Below are positions 1 to 7,465 of a stretch of 33,523 nucleotides of DNA, one piece after another. Under the pieces are notes generated by a model. That model was not told the DNA's origin and did not search any database. It saw only the letters and a program-made list of their open reading frames with translations. Both the position numbers and the translations under genes were made by a program. The DNA is from Rubellimicrobium thermophilum DSM 16684 (GTDB taxonomy: Bacteria; Pseudomonadota; Alphaproteobacteria; Rhodobacterales; Rhodobacteraceae): positions 1-33,523 of the forward strand of contig NZ_KE557321.1 in the NCBI RefSeq assembly GCF_000442315.1, given 5' to 3'. Every line of letters starts with the position of its first letter. The first letter of the stretch is position 1.

Positions 1-212
1 CCTCAGGCCATCCAGGAATTTACACCAGCTTGACGGACGTGACCTTCGACGAGGGTCATCCAGTCGGGCGGCAGCGGGTTCGAGCCCGGCCGGGGATATT
101 TGGAGCGGTTTGCATGAAGAAACGCTACCCAAGAAACCTATAAAAACAATTTGATTCAATATCTTATGGGATTCCTGCGTAAGCCCGCGCAGAATTGGGA
201 ATTGGCAACGCC

Positions 213-960
213 TCAATGATGTGTCGCTGGCGCGACCTCGGGATCGGTGTCGAGAACGAGCGCCGCCCGCCACAGCGGCGTCTTCATGAACACTGCCTCC
301 TCGAAGCGATAGCTGGCCGTGCCGCGTTCCTGCTGCACCAGGCCGGCCCAGCAGAGCGGACGCAGCACCTGGATGTAGAGCTGACCCATCCCCTCGTCGT
401 ACCGCGGGATAGGTCCCGTCTCAGGCTCGCCGAAGAACACGCGGCGGAGGTGCGCGCCGGTGGCCCCGTCCTCGGTCTCGACGTTGAGCACGTTCAGGAA
501 CACGTCCCAGTTGCCAAGGATCGGCGCGTCGTCGAACCGCGACATGCTGGCGTGGTTGATCCGGAACAGGAAGAACAGGATGACCGTGCCGAAAATCCGG
601 CCGGGATGGCCCGCCAGCCCCTGGCTGGTTTTTCAAGCGGAACTCGCCCTTGTAGTGCCGGCCAAGCTTCATCGCGATCATCAGGTCGTGGGACACCATG
701 AGCGGGGCACAGTCCTGCTCATTCAGCACCTTGTTGACGGCGATGAGGCCCGCCTCGGTGTGGCCGGGTCACTCGAACGCAGCCGCGGCCCAGTGCACGA
801 AGACCCGCTTGAACGCCTTGGACGGCCTCAGGGGAATGCCGCCGTATTCGCCGATCCAGGCGAAGGTCTTCTCGACACCACGCACCAGCGGCGAGAACGC
901 CAGCACCGGATCGGCATCATCGATCTCCCGGAACCCGATCACCTCAGATCTCCCGCGCGA
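213..960 (-). pseudogene. Decayed hypothetical protein gene (plasmid-type)
   Basis: The minus strand carries one protein broken at two places. An in-frame TGA at 769-771 sits where Trp is likely (AAFE-stop-PGHTEAG), and an A5 run (T5 at 629-633 on the plus strand) shifts the frame after GRHYKGEFRL. With one A removed the frame continues through AGHPGRIFGTVILFFLFRI to SRFDDAPILGNWDVFLNVL and ends in PATHH. The reconstructed C-terminal part has the look of a winged-helix protein (IQVLRPLCWAGLVQQERG), but I assign no function. It resembles hypothetical proteins I associate with plasmids and accessory regions of Rhodobacteraceae; that is recollection, not a search. Its upstream end is fused near 960 to an unrelated S24 peptidase tail, so the true N-terminus is lost. 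Confidence 0.6.
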
Positions 961-1084
961 CCAACGGATGCGGCCGACGATATGGATCTCGTTGGCCGTT
1001 CTTTCGTACTCGGGATAGTGTTTGTTGTCGGAGATGACGCGCACCGCGGGCGGGTCACTGTTCGGGATGTGCTCGAACCGCTTC
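961..1084 (-). pseudogene. C-terminal fragment of a LexA-like (S24) phage/plasmid repressor
   Basis: Read on the minus strand from the edge of the IS, the frame gives KRFEHIPNSDPPAVRVISDN followed by HYPEYERTANEIHIVGRIRW. The ISDN..YP......EIHIVGRIRW pattern is the typical end of the S24 peptidase domain of XRE/CI-type repressors (VKRL...LRVISDNP.YPP....EVEIIGRVVW). The fragment begins exactly where the terminal inverted repeat of the IS ends (1085), so the element probably inserted into this gene; I could not find the N-terminal half on the far side of the IS. After GRIRW the frame runs into the neighbouring hypothetical protein without a stop, which points to a deletion junction near 960. 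Confidence 0.55.
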
Positions 1085-1124
1085 GGTAATCCTCTCCATG
1101 GTTAAGGGGTGTGGGGGTAGAATT
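1085..1124 (+). repeat. Left terminal inverted repeat of the IS3-family element
   Basis: The outer end reads GGTAATCCTCTCCATGG and the inner end GGGGTG...GTAGAATT. It matches the reverse complement of 2400-2439 at about two thirds of positions without gaps, with intact blocks at the outer 8 bases, at GGGGTG, and over the inner 8 bases. Confidence 0.75.
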
Positions 1125-1153
1125 TTCTCGGCAGGAGGGACGAGGGGGTTTAG

Positions 1154-1500
1154 ATAAAGAAGAGCCGTTTCACCGAAGCCCAGAGCATGGGCGTGTTGCG
1201 CCAGGCGGAGGGCGGGATACCCGTGCCTGAGCTTTGCCGCGCTCACGGACGGGATCAGCAGCGCGACGTTTTACATTGAGCCGTCAAGGCGCCACTGGTT
1301 CGAGCCTGACGGCGAGAGCGTGCCAGGGATGGCGGCATGGATGTGTCCATGATGAGCCAGATGCAGGCGCTGGAGGAGTGAGGCCACGAACGCCACGGGT
1401 TCGAGAGAGTGGCCGAACACCCGGCGGCTGAAGCGCATGTTTGCCAATCTCGGCATGCAGGCCGACCTGCTTCAGAAGCTCCTGGAACAAAGTGACGCAG
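1154..1500 (+). pseudogene. IS3-family orfA remnant (HTH transposase subunit)
   Basis: Starting at an ATA codon where ATG is expected (1154), the frame gives KKSRFTEAQSMGVLRQAEGG then IPVPELCRAHG, the standard N-terminus of IS3 orfA helix-turn-helix proteins. A frame change then leads to ISSATFY. Further remnants are MDVSMMSQMQALEE followed by a stop at about 1380, and LKRMFANLGMQADLLQKLL near 1430-1480, which matches the leucine-zipper region that follows the HTH. Three or more disruptions separate these blocks. In a working element orfA and orfB are joined by programmed frameshifting; here the reading frame is too damaged. Confidence 0.75.
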
Positions 1501-1529
1501 CCCGCTCGGCGCCTGGGGTGTCCAGCACG

Positions 1530-2400
1530 CCGCCACCGGTTCGAGGCTGCTGGCGAACGCCGAGAAGGCGGCGGGGCGATGAAGGGGGCCAGCATCGCGC
1601 TGGCGTGCCGCGCGTTCGGCGTCAGCGAGACCTGCTTCCGCTGCGGCGCGAAGCGCAACAACGAGAACGAGATGATCGCCGATCTGCTGTTGGGGCTGAC
1701 CAATGTCCACAAGAGCTGGGGCTTCGGCCTGTGTTTCATGCCCCTGCGGAACGTGAAGGGGCATGTCTGCAACCACAAGCGGGTCCACCGGATCTCCTGC
1801 GAGCTGGGGCTGAACCTGCGCATCAAGCCGCGGCGACGTCTCAAGCGCGGGAAGCCTGAGGAACTGGCCGCGCCGGATGCCCCGAACCTGATCGGGTCGA
1901 TGGATTTCATGGCGGACCGCCTGGCCGACGGGCGACAATCCCGGCTTCCGAACGCGCTGGACGACTTCAACTGCGAAGGTCTGGGCATCGAGGGGGACTT
2001 CGCGCTGCCCGCCGAACGCGTCGTCCGCCTCCTGAACCCGTCGTTGGGGAAACGGTCCATTGGACCGTTTCCTGATCCTCCTCCACATCGGATGGCGCGG
2101 GAAGCCATCGGCAATCAGGGTCGCCAACGGCCCCGAACATGTCAGTTCCATGCTGAGGACCTGGGCCGAGAAGCAGGGCATCGCCCTGACCTGCATTCAG
2201 CTCGCAAGCCCCAGCAGAACGCCTATGTCGAGCGCTACAACCGGACGGTCCGGCACGAATGGCTGGATCTTTACATCCTTGAAACCATCGAGGAGGCTCA
2301 GGACTTCGCCACGCAATGGCTCTGGACTTACAACAACGACCGCCTGAACATGGGCATCGGCGGCATCACCCCCGCCCAAAAACTGAAGATGGCCGCGTGA
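1530..2400 (+). pseudogene. IS3-family orfB remnant (DDE integrase), catalytically dead
   Basis: The N-terminal half contains GASIALACRAFGVSETCFR and NVKGHVCNHKRVHRI, then SMDFMADRLADGR with the first catalytic Asp. Near 2045 the frame breaks at an extra stretch holding a perfect 21-bp palindrome. The core resumes in another frame as GWRGKPSAIRVANGPEHVS, where the usual RVDNGPE Asp is Ala (GCC at 2123-2125). It then returns to the first frame for PQQNAYVERYNRTVRHEWL, which carries the catalytic Glu region, and ends at GGITPAQKLKMAA. This C-terminus is typical of the IS407-like branch of IS3. Confidence 0.85.
2050..2070. repeat. Perfect 9-bp inverted repeat inside the IS orfB remnant
   Basis: AAACGGTCC (2050-2058), a 3-base centre ATT, then GGACCGTTT (2062-2070). 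It lies in a stretch where roughly 30 extra bases separate the RVVR and WRGKP motifs of the transposase, so it was probably gained after the element landed. Confidence 0.6.
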
Positions 2401-2439
2401 ATTCTACGGATGCACCCCGCTAAGAATGGGGGGATTACC
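2400..2439 (-). repeat. Right terminal inverted repeat of the IS3-family element
   Basis: Read on the minus strand it begins GGTAATCCCCCCATTC and ends GTAGAATT, mirroring the left end at 1085-1124. It starts at the last base of the orfB stop codon. Confidence 0.75.
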
Positions 2440-2488
2440 ACCCGAGCCCCCTTGCCTCCCCGTCCGGGATGGGGATCGCCCCGACAAA

Positions 2489-2611
2489 ATGAAGCCACCA
2501 AGGTTCAGCACGGCACAGATCGTCGGCATCCTGAAGGCGCGGGACGCCGGGATGGCGACGGCCGATATGCGCCGGAAGCATGGCGTGCGTTCTGCGACCT
2601 TCGACGAATAA
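2489..2611 (+). pseudogene. Start of a second IS3-family orfA, truncated
   Basis: The ATG at 2489 begins MKPPRFSTAQIVGILKARDA then GMATADMRRKHGVRSATF, a clear IS3 orfA helix-turn-helix N-terminus. It differs from the remnant at 1154 (KKSRFTEAQ...), so it belongs to a different element. The frame ends at TAA (2609-2611) where Trp of the family motif (F-Y-x-W-K) is expected. After the stop KPGYGG and, in another frame, GLSDAR can still be read, so the gene decayed by substitution and a frameshift and was then lost. No orfB for this copy remains in the window. Confidence 0.75.
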
Positions 2612-2868
2612 AAGCCAGGGTATGGCGGGCCGGGCTCTCGGACGCCCGGTGACGGGAGGGGCTCGAGCCGTCCGGGGGCTCTGCGCCCGGCCTGTCGCCC
2701 CGATCCGGAGCCGACCCCTATCAAACCGGGGGTCTCTCGCCAGGGTCGCGGGACGACCGGGGGGGAGGTCAACAGCCATCCCGGATTAGCCATCCCGGAT
2801 TCCGGCCGCCAACCGGCTGCATCCGACTCGGCTTGACCGCCAGGGCCCTGCAACCGGAGGTTCCGACC
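2612..2868. other. Gene-free spacer after the IS remnants
   Basis: Apart from the decayed tail of the second orfA (to about 2655) and a 14-bp tandem duplication at 2774-2801, I see no gene, tRNA or clear terminator in this stretch. It separates mobile DNA from the 3' end of the GntR gene. Confidence 0.5.
2774..2801. repeat. 14-bp perfect tandem duplication
   Basis: AGCCATCCCGGATT occurs twice with no gap (2774-2787 and 2788-2801). It lies in non-coding DNA between the IS remnant and the GntR gene. Length and position would fit a slippage duplication or a scar of an excised element. Confidence 0.8.
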
Positions 2869-3645
2869 CTAGACGGACGCGATGAACCCGTTGTCGATCA
2901 CCGCTTCCTGCTCGCGCATCAGCTGCCCGGCGATCTGCATGTGCGCGCTCATGATCGCCTCGGCCGCTGCGGCGTCACCCTCCCTGAGGGCGGCGATCAG
3001 GCGTGACTGGTGGTCGATGCCCTGCCGCCAGAGCTCGAGATTGCGCGGCGAATAGAGCCGCCGGTAGACGGTGAGATCGGACAGCAGCGTGATCATGAAG
3101 TCGATGATCAGGCCCAGAAGCGGGTTCTTCGCCTGTTCGGCCAGAATGGCGTGAAAGCGCAGCGAGGCCACGTGCTGGGCTCGTTCCTCCTCGAGCGTGC
3201 GAGAGGGTTGGGCATAATTCGCCATCACCGCCTCGAGCGTGTCGAGAACCTCCGGTGCCAGCTTGCCGGCGAGCGAGGCCGCCAGCTTCGGCTCGAGGAG
3301 CGCGCGCAGCTCGTAGATGTCGTCGATGCTGAGATGCCGGAAGAAGAAGTAGTTGGCCAGCAGCGCCTTGGTGCGCTGACGGCTGACCTCGTGCACGAAA
3401 CTGCCGCCGCCCGGACCCGTGCGTGTCCTGATGAGCCCCTGTGCCTCGAGAAGGCGCATGGCTTCGCGCACGGTCCCCTTGGAGACGCCCAGACGCTCGA
3501 TCAGCTCGGCTTCCGGGGGCAGGCGGTCGCCGGGCCTGAGACCCTGCTCGACGACCCAGCTCTTGATCGCCTCGGCGACGCGGAAGGGGCGGCTTGTCCT
3601 GGGCTTATTCCCGAAGCGGGTGGTGGCAGGCGGCAAGTCGATCAT
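2869..3645 (-). CDS. GntR/FadR-family (FCD) transcriptional regulator
   Basis: A 258-residue regulator. Residues about 18-85 form the GntR winged helix (SRPFRVAEAIKSWVVEQGL, then LPPEAELIERLGVSKGTVRE and AMRLLEAQGLIRTRTGPGG). The rest is an all-helical FCD ligand domain (IYELRALLEPKLAASLAG, FHAILAEQAKNPLLGLI), with DHQSRL and SAHMQIA supplying likely metal or ligand His residues. The start at 3645 (ATG ATC GAC) lies 41 bases inside the end of the upstream peptide-ABC ATPase gene, so the regulator is the last gene of the transporter operon. It probably controls that operon through the paired palindromes in front of the binding-protein gene. The ligand is unknown; a peptide-derived amino acid or carboxylate would fit the family and context. 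Confidence 0.9.
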   Translation of the reverse strand: MIDLPPATTRFGNKPRTSRPFRVAEAIKSWVVEQGLRPGDRLPPEAELIERLGVSKGTVREAMRLLEAQGLIRTRTGPGGGSFVHEVSRQRTKALLANYFFFRHLSIDDIYELRALLEPKLAASLAGKLAPEVLDTLEAVMANYAQPSRTLEEERAQHVASLRFHAILAEQAKNPLLGLIIDFMITLLSDLTVYRRLYSPRNLELWRQGIDHQSRLIAALREGDAAAAEAIMSAHMQIAGQLMREQEAVIDNGFIASV

Positions 3646-4570
3646 CTCCGATCCGTTCCAGTGGTGGGGCCTGTCCCCGGCACAGGGCATCGGCGCGAGG
3701 ACATCGGCCGGCGAAGGCGCATCCGGCGGGGGGATGGCGCGGGTCGGGCAGGCCGGCATCGGCTGTCCCGGGTGCGGGCAGGGGACGGCCCGTCACCGGT
3801 GCGCTGTCGGCAAGAAGCCTGGTATAGGGATGTGCGGGCCTTGCAAGGATTTCGCGCGCCGGCCCCAGTTCGACCACGGCGCCGAAATAGAGCACCATGA
3901 CCCGGTCCGACACGGCCTCGGCGACAGCCAGGTCATGGGTGATGAACAGATAGGTCAGGCCCATGCGCTGTTGCAGCTCGGCAAGCAGGTTGAGAACCTG
4001 CGCCTGCACCGAGACATCGAGCGCCGAGACCGGCTCGTCGAGCACGAGAATGCGCGGATCGGCGGCCAGCGCGCGGGCGATGCCGATGCGCTGGGCCTGC
4101 CCGCCGGAGAATTCGTGCGGGTAGCGGTCGAGCGCATCGGTCGGCAGGCTGACGGCTGCGAGGAGCTCGGCAAGGCGCTGCTCGCGGGCCGCCTGCGGCA
4201 TGTGGTGCAGCAGTTTCAGCGGGGTTTCGAGAATGCGGCGCACGCTGCGGCGGGGGTTGAGGCTGGCGGCGGGATCCTGGAACACATACTGGATAAGCCG
4301 CCCGGACCGGGCCGGCTTGGCGATCCCGAGACGCGTGCCGGCGATCTCGATGCAGCCGGCCGTCGGGGCGAGGAGCCCCGCCAGCATGCGCGCCAGCGTC
4401 GACTTGCCCGAGCCCGATTCGCCCACGATGCCAAGCGTCTCGCCGCGCGCCACCGCAAAGGAGACATCGCGCACCGCCTGCACCCCCGGCCGGGCCCGGC
4501 CCAGAAGCGGGGCGCGGGCACCGAAGGTCTTGCTCAGGCCTTCGACCTTGAGGGCCGGCGCAGTCGTCAT
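3605..4570 (-). CDS. Dipeptide/oligopeptide ABC transporter ATP-binding protein (DppF/OppF type)
   Basis: A 321-residue ATPase that couples ATP hydrolysis to peptide import at the inner membrane. It begins [17 protein letters not shown] and has Walker [10 protein letters not shown], a Q-loop in YVFQDPAASLNPR, the signature FSGGQAQRIGIARAL, Walker B ILVLDEPVSALDV and the switch His in FITHDLAVAE. The C-terminus carries the oligopeptide-ATPase tail with PAHPYTRLL and the Cys pattern GCAFAGRCPRADALC. The start is set by an ATGA overlap (4567-4570) with the stop of the upstream fused permease-ATPase, which implies translational coupling. Its last 41 bases overlap the start of the GntR gene. Confidence 0.93.
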   Translation of the reverse strand: MTTAPALKVEGLSKTFGARAPLLGRARPGVQAVRDVSFAVARGETLGIVGESGSGKSTLARMLAGLLAPTAGCIEIAGTRLGIAKPARSGRLIQYVFQDPAASLNPRRSVRRILETPLKLLHHMPQAAREQRLAELLAAVSLPTDALDRYPHEFSGGQAQRIGIARALAADPRILVLDEPVSALDVSVQAQVLNLLAELQQRMGLTYLFITHDLAVAEAVSDRVMVLYFGAVVELGPAREILARPAHPYTRLLADSAPVTGRPLPAPGTADAGLPDPRHPPAGCAFAGRCPRADALCRGQAPPLERIGDDRLAACHHPLRE

Positions 4571-6442
4571 GCGGCCGCCTCCGGATAGAGACAGCGCACC
4601 GCACGCATGCCGGTGCGGCGCAGGACGACTTCCCCGTCGCTGCATGCAGGGCGTGCGCGGTGGCAGCGCGGCGCGAAGGCGCAGCCGGGCGGCAGCGCAT
4701 CGAGCGGCGGCGGCAGCCCCGGGATCGTCTCGAGCCGACGGCGTCCGGCGCCCGGTGCGGGCACGCAGGCGATGAGCCGGCGCGTGTAGGGATGGGCTGG
4801 CGCGGCCAGAACCTCGGCCGTCGGACCCTCTTCGACGATGCGCCCGGCATACATCACGGCCAGCCGCTCGCACAGCTGCGCCACGACACCGAAGTCATGG
4901 GTTATGAACAGAATGGCAAGGCCCCGCTCGCGCCGCAGCTGGTCGAGCAGGGCCAGGATCTGCGCCTGGACCGTGACATCGAGCGCCGTCGTCGGCTCGT
5001 CGGCCATGATGACATCGGGATCATTGGCAAGCGCCATGGCGATACCCACGCGCTGGCGCTGTCCGCCTGAAAGCTGGTGGGGGTAGTCGTCGATCCTGTC
5101 TTCGGGGCGGGGCATGCGCACATCGCGCAGAAGCTCGATCGCCCGTGCCCGCGCTGCCTGCAGGCTCATCGGCTGGTGGGCACGGATTGCCTCGGTCAGC
5201 TGCTCTCCGATGCGGTAGAGCGGGTGCAATGTGCCCTGCGGGTCCTGGAAGACATAGGCCACGCGCCGCCCGCGCAGGCCACGCAGGATCCGAAGGGGTG
5301 CGTCGAGCACCTCCGTGTCGTCGAGTCGAACCGTTCCGCCGGCGATCACCCCCGGCGGAGAGGCCACGAGACGCATCACCGAAAGGGCTGTCACCGACTT
5401 GCCCGAGCCCGACTCGCCGACGAGGCCGAGAGCCTCGCCTCGTCCGAGCGAGAGGCTGACGCCGCCTGCCGCAGGCAGGACGCGCCGGCCGATGCGGAAC
5501 TCGGTCCTCAGATCATCGATCGCCAGCAGCGCGCCATGGCCCGCCTGCGATGGCGGAGGCGGCCCGGTGCGGTCCACCACCGTGGCGGGCAGCGGGCGGG
5601 TCGGTGCTCCGGCGCCGAGCCGGGGGTCGAGCGCGTCGCGCACCCCGTCGCCGAAGAGATTGATCGACATGACCACAAGAAAGATCATCACCCCCGGCAC
5701 CACCGCGACATGGGGGTGCGAGATCAGCGCTGCGCGCGCCTCTCCCAGCATCGAACCAAGATCGGCCTGTGGCGGCTGGCTGCCGAGCCCCAGAAAGCTG
5801 AGTCCCGCTGTCTCGAGGATCATCCAGCCGGTGGTGGTGGTCAGGGCGATGACGATCACCGGCAGCACGTTGGGCAGGATCTCCACCGCCATGATGCGCA
5901 GATTGCCCATGCCGGACAGCCGCGCGGCATCGACGAACTCGCGCCCGGCGAGGGCCACGGTCACGCCGCGGATGTTGCGTGCGAAGAAGGGCATGTTGAC
6001 CGCGGCGACCGCGATCAGCGCGTTGACGAGCCCCGGGCCCAGAGCGGCGACGATTGCCAGGGCCAGAAGCACGTAGGGAAAGCCCATCAGCATGTCGATC
6101 CCGCGCATGATGAGATTGTCTGCCCGCCCGCCAAGGAACCCGGCAACGATGCCGAGGATCGAGCCGAGCACGGCGGCAAGGAGGGCCGCCGCCAGGCCCA
6201 TCGCCAGCGACAGGCGGGTGCCATGCACAAGCCGTGCGAGCAGGTCGCGCCCCAAGTGATCGGTGCCCAGGAGATGGTCCGGGGAGAGGGGGCGGGCGAA
6301 GCGTTCGGCGGTGGCGGTCGCGTTCGGATCCTGCAGCGGCAGGAAGGGCGTGGCCAGTGCCAGGAGCAGGATCAGCGCCAGCATCGCCCCCCCCGGCCGA
6401 GGCGAGGCGGTTGCGTGCCAGGCGTCGGAAAAAGGTTCTCAT
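4567..6442 (-). CDS. Fused peptide ABC permease-ATPase (DppC-DppD type), frameshifted near its start
   Basis: The open frame from 6384 encodes a DppC-like permease (about residues 1-255, EAA loop [20 protein letters not shown]), a Pro-rich linker, and a DppD-like ATPase (Walker A GESGSGKS, signature [15 protein letters not shown], Walker [14 protein letters not shown], Cys tail [15 protein letters not shown]). The true start is probably 6442: ATG there overlaps the stop of the upstream permease as ATGA and yields [18 protein letters not shown], the usual DppC N-terminus. That frame is cut off from the rest by a run of eight C on the plus strand (6387-6394); seven would give [18 protein letters not shown] and a 624-residue protein. 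Permease-ATPase fusions of this kind are known in alphaproteobacterial peptide systems. If the shift is real, translation from 6384 would lose 19 cytoplasmic residues. Confidence 0.9.
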
Positions 6443-7386
6443 GTCTTGATCCGGGGATCGAGCAGGGCCTGGGCGACATCGACCGCGATGTTGAACAGCA
6501 CATAGGCCGCTGCCACCAGGACGACGCCGCCCTGCACCAGCATCAGGTCGCGCGTGAGGATCGCATCCACCAGCATGCGCCCCACCCCCGGCCACTGGAA
6601 GACGGTCTCGATATAGACTGCTCCAGAGAGCACGAAACCGGCCTGAAGCCCCAGAACCGGGATGATCGAGACCATCGCACTGCGCAGCGCGTGGCCGAGA
6701 ATGACCCGGCGCTCGGGCAGGCCCTTGGCTCGGGCCGTCCGGATGTGATCCTGCCTGAGCACCTCGAGCATGGCCGATCGCGCCAGCCTTGCCACCACGC
6801 CGGCCGCGACCGCCGCCAGAGCCAGCGCCGGCATCACCAGATGCCGGAGGAGGTCGGCCAGATCGCCGCCGCCATAGATGGCATACATCCCGCTCACCGG
6901 AAGCCAGCGCAGATGCACGGCGAAGACCAGGATCATGATCATGCCGAGAAAGAAGGGCGGCACCGAGATGCCGACGAGGACGGCGAAGGTGATCAGCCTG
7001 TCGGCGAATCCGTATTGGCGCACCGCCGAGATGACGCCCGCGATGATGCCGAAGAACGCGCAGAGGACGAAGCTCGTGCCGGCCAGCACAAGCGTGGCGG
7101 AGAAGCGCTCGGCCACCTCGTCGATCACCGGGCGGTTGCGCGAGAAGGAGCGGCCGAAGTCGCCCTGCAGCATGTTGCCGAGCCAGATGACGTAGCGTTC
7201 CACCATGGGGCGGTCGAGGCCGAGATCGCGGTTGAGCTTCTCCACGTTCTCCGGCGTGGCATAGGCGCCGAGAATGGCTGTGGCCGGGTCGCCCGGGATG
7301 AGCGACATGACAAGAAAGACGATCACAGTGATGCCAAGCAGCACCGGCACCGCCGCGATCAGTCTCCTGAGGATGTAGCCGCCCAT
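6439..7386 (-). CDS. Dipeptide/oligopeptide ABC transporter permease (DppB/OppB type)
   Basis: A 315-residue inner-membrane permease. The N-terminus MGGYILRRLIAAVPVLLGIT then VIVFLVMSLIPGDPA is the classical DppB first membrane helix. Several further hydrophobic helices follow, with a permease loop DHIRTARAKGLPERRVILGH before HALRSAMVSIIPVLGLQ. The C-terminus [14 protein letters not shown] is typical. It pairs with the DppC half of the fused protein to form the translocation path. Its stop overlaps the proposed start of the fusion gene (ATGA, 6439-6442). The 79-base gap upstream to the binding-protein gene contains a perfect palindrome. Confidence 0.95.
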   Translation of the reverse strand: MGGYILRRLIAAVPVLLGITVIVFLVMSLIPGDPATAILGAYATPENVEKLNRDLGLDRPMVERYVIWLGNMLQGDFGRSFSRNRPVIDEVAERFSATLVLAGTSFVLCAFFGIIAGVISAVRQYGFADRLITFAVLVGISVPPFFLGMIMILVFAVHLRWLPVSGMYAIYGGGDLADLLRHLVMPALALAAVAAGVVARLARSAMLEVLRQDHIRTARAKGLPERRVILGHALRSAMVSIIPVLGLQAGFVLSGAVYIETVFQWPGVGRMLVDAILTRDLMLVQGGVVLVAAAYVLFNIAVDVAQALLDPRIKT

Positions 7387-7418
7387 GTTCCGATGACCTG
7401 CAAGTGGGGGCTGGTGAC

Positions 7419-7432
7419 CGCCTCCGGAGGCG
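7419..7432 (-). promoter_or_regulatory. Hairpin between the binding-protein and permease genes
   Basis: CGCCTCCGGAGGCG is a perfect 14-bp palindrome that can fold as a 5-bp GC stem with a CCGG loop. It lies in the short gap between the peptide-binding protein and DppB-like permease genes. Hairpins here commonly protect the upstream mRNA segment and raise binding-protein output over permease; that role is inferred. Confidence 0.5.
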
Positions 7433-7465
7433 CGGGTCGGGGGCGGCCGCCTCAGCGCCTCCCCG

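Larger units (their letters stand above)
1085..2439 (+). mobile_element. Decayed IS3-family insertion sequence (orfA + orfB)
   Basis: The element is about 1355 bp. Its ends are imperfect inverted repeats about 40 bp long (1085-1124 and 2400-2439), both starting GGTAATCC at the outer edge and ending TAGAATT inside. Between them lie remnants of an IS3-type orfA (HTH protein) and orfB (DDE integrase) in the expected order on the plus strand. Both are broken by frameshifts and substitutions, the orfA start codon is ATA, and the second catalytic Asp of orfB is Ala. The element cannot encode its own transposase. I did not identify a clear target-site duplication. Confidence 0.8.

Noticed and set aside
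70..105. tRNA-like T-loop (GGGTTCGAGCCC) at the left edge
   Set aside because: The stem flanking TTCGAGC mispairs and no acceptor or anticodon arm can be built around it, so it is not a tRNA gene. A tRNA-derived attachment site cannot be supported either.
1..212. Possible gene or attachment site in the first 212 bases
   Set aside because: No frame gives a recognisable protein and no repeat pairs with other parts of the window. An AT-rich patch at 118-170 is visible but I see no promoter there that serves a gene.
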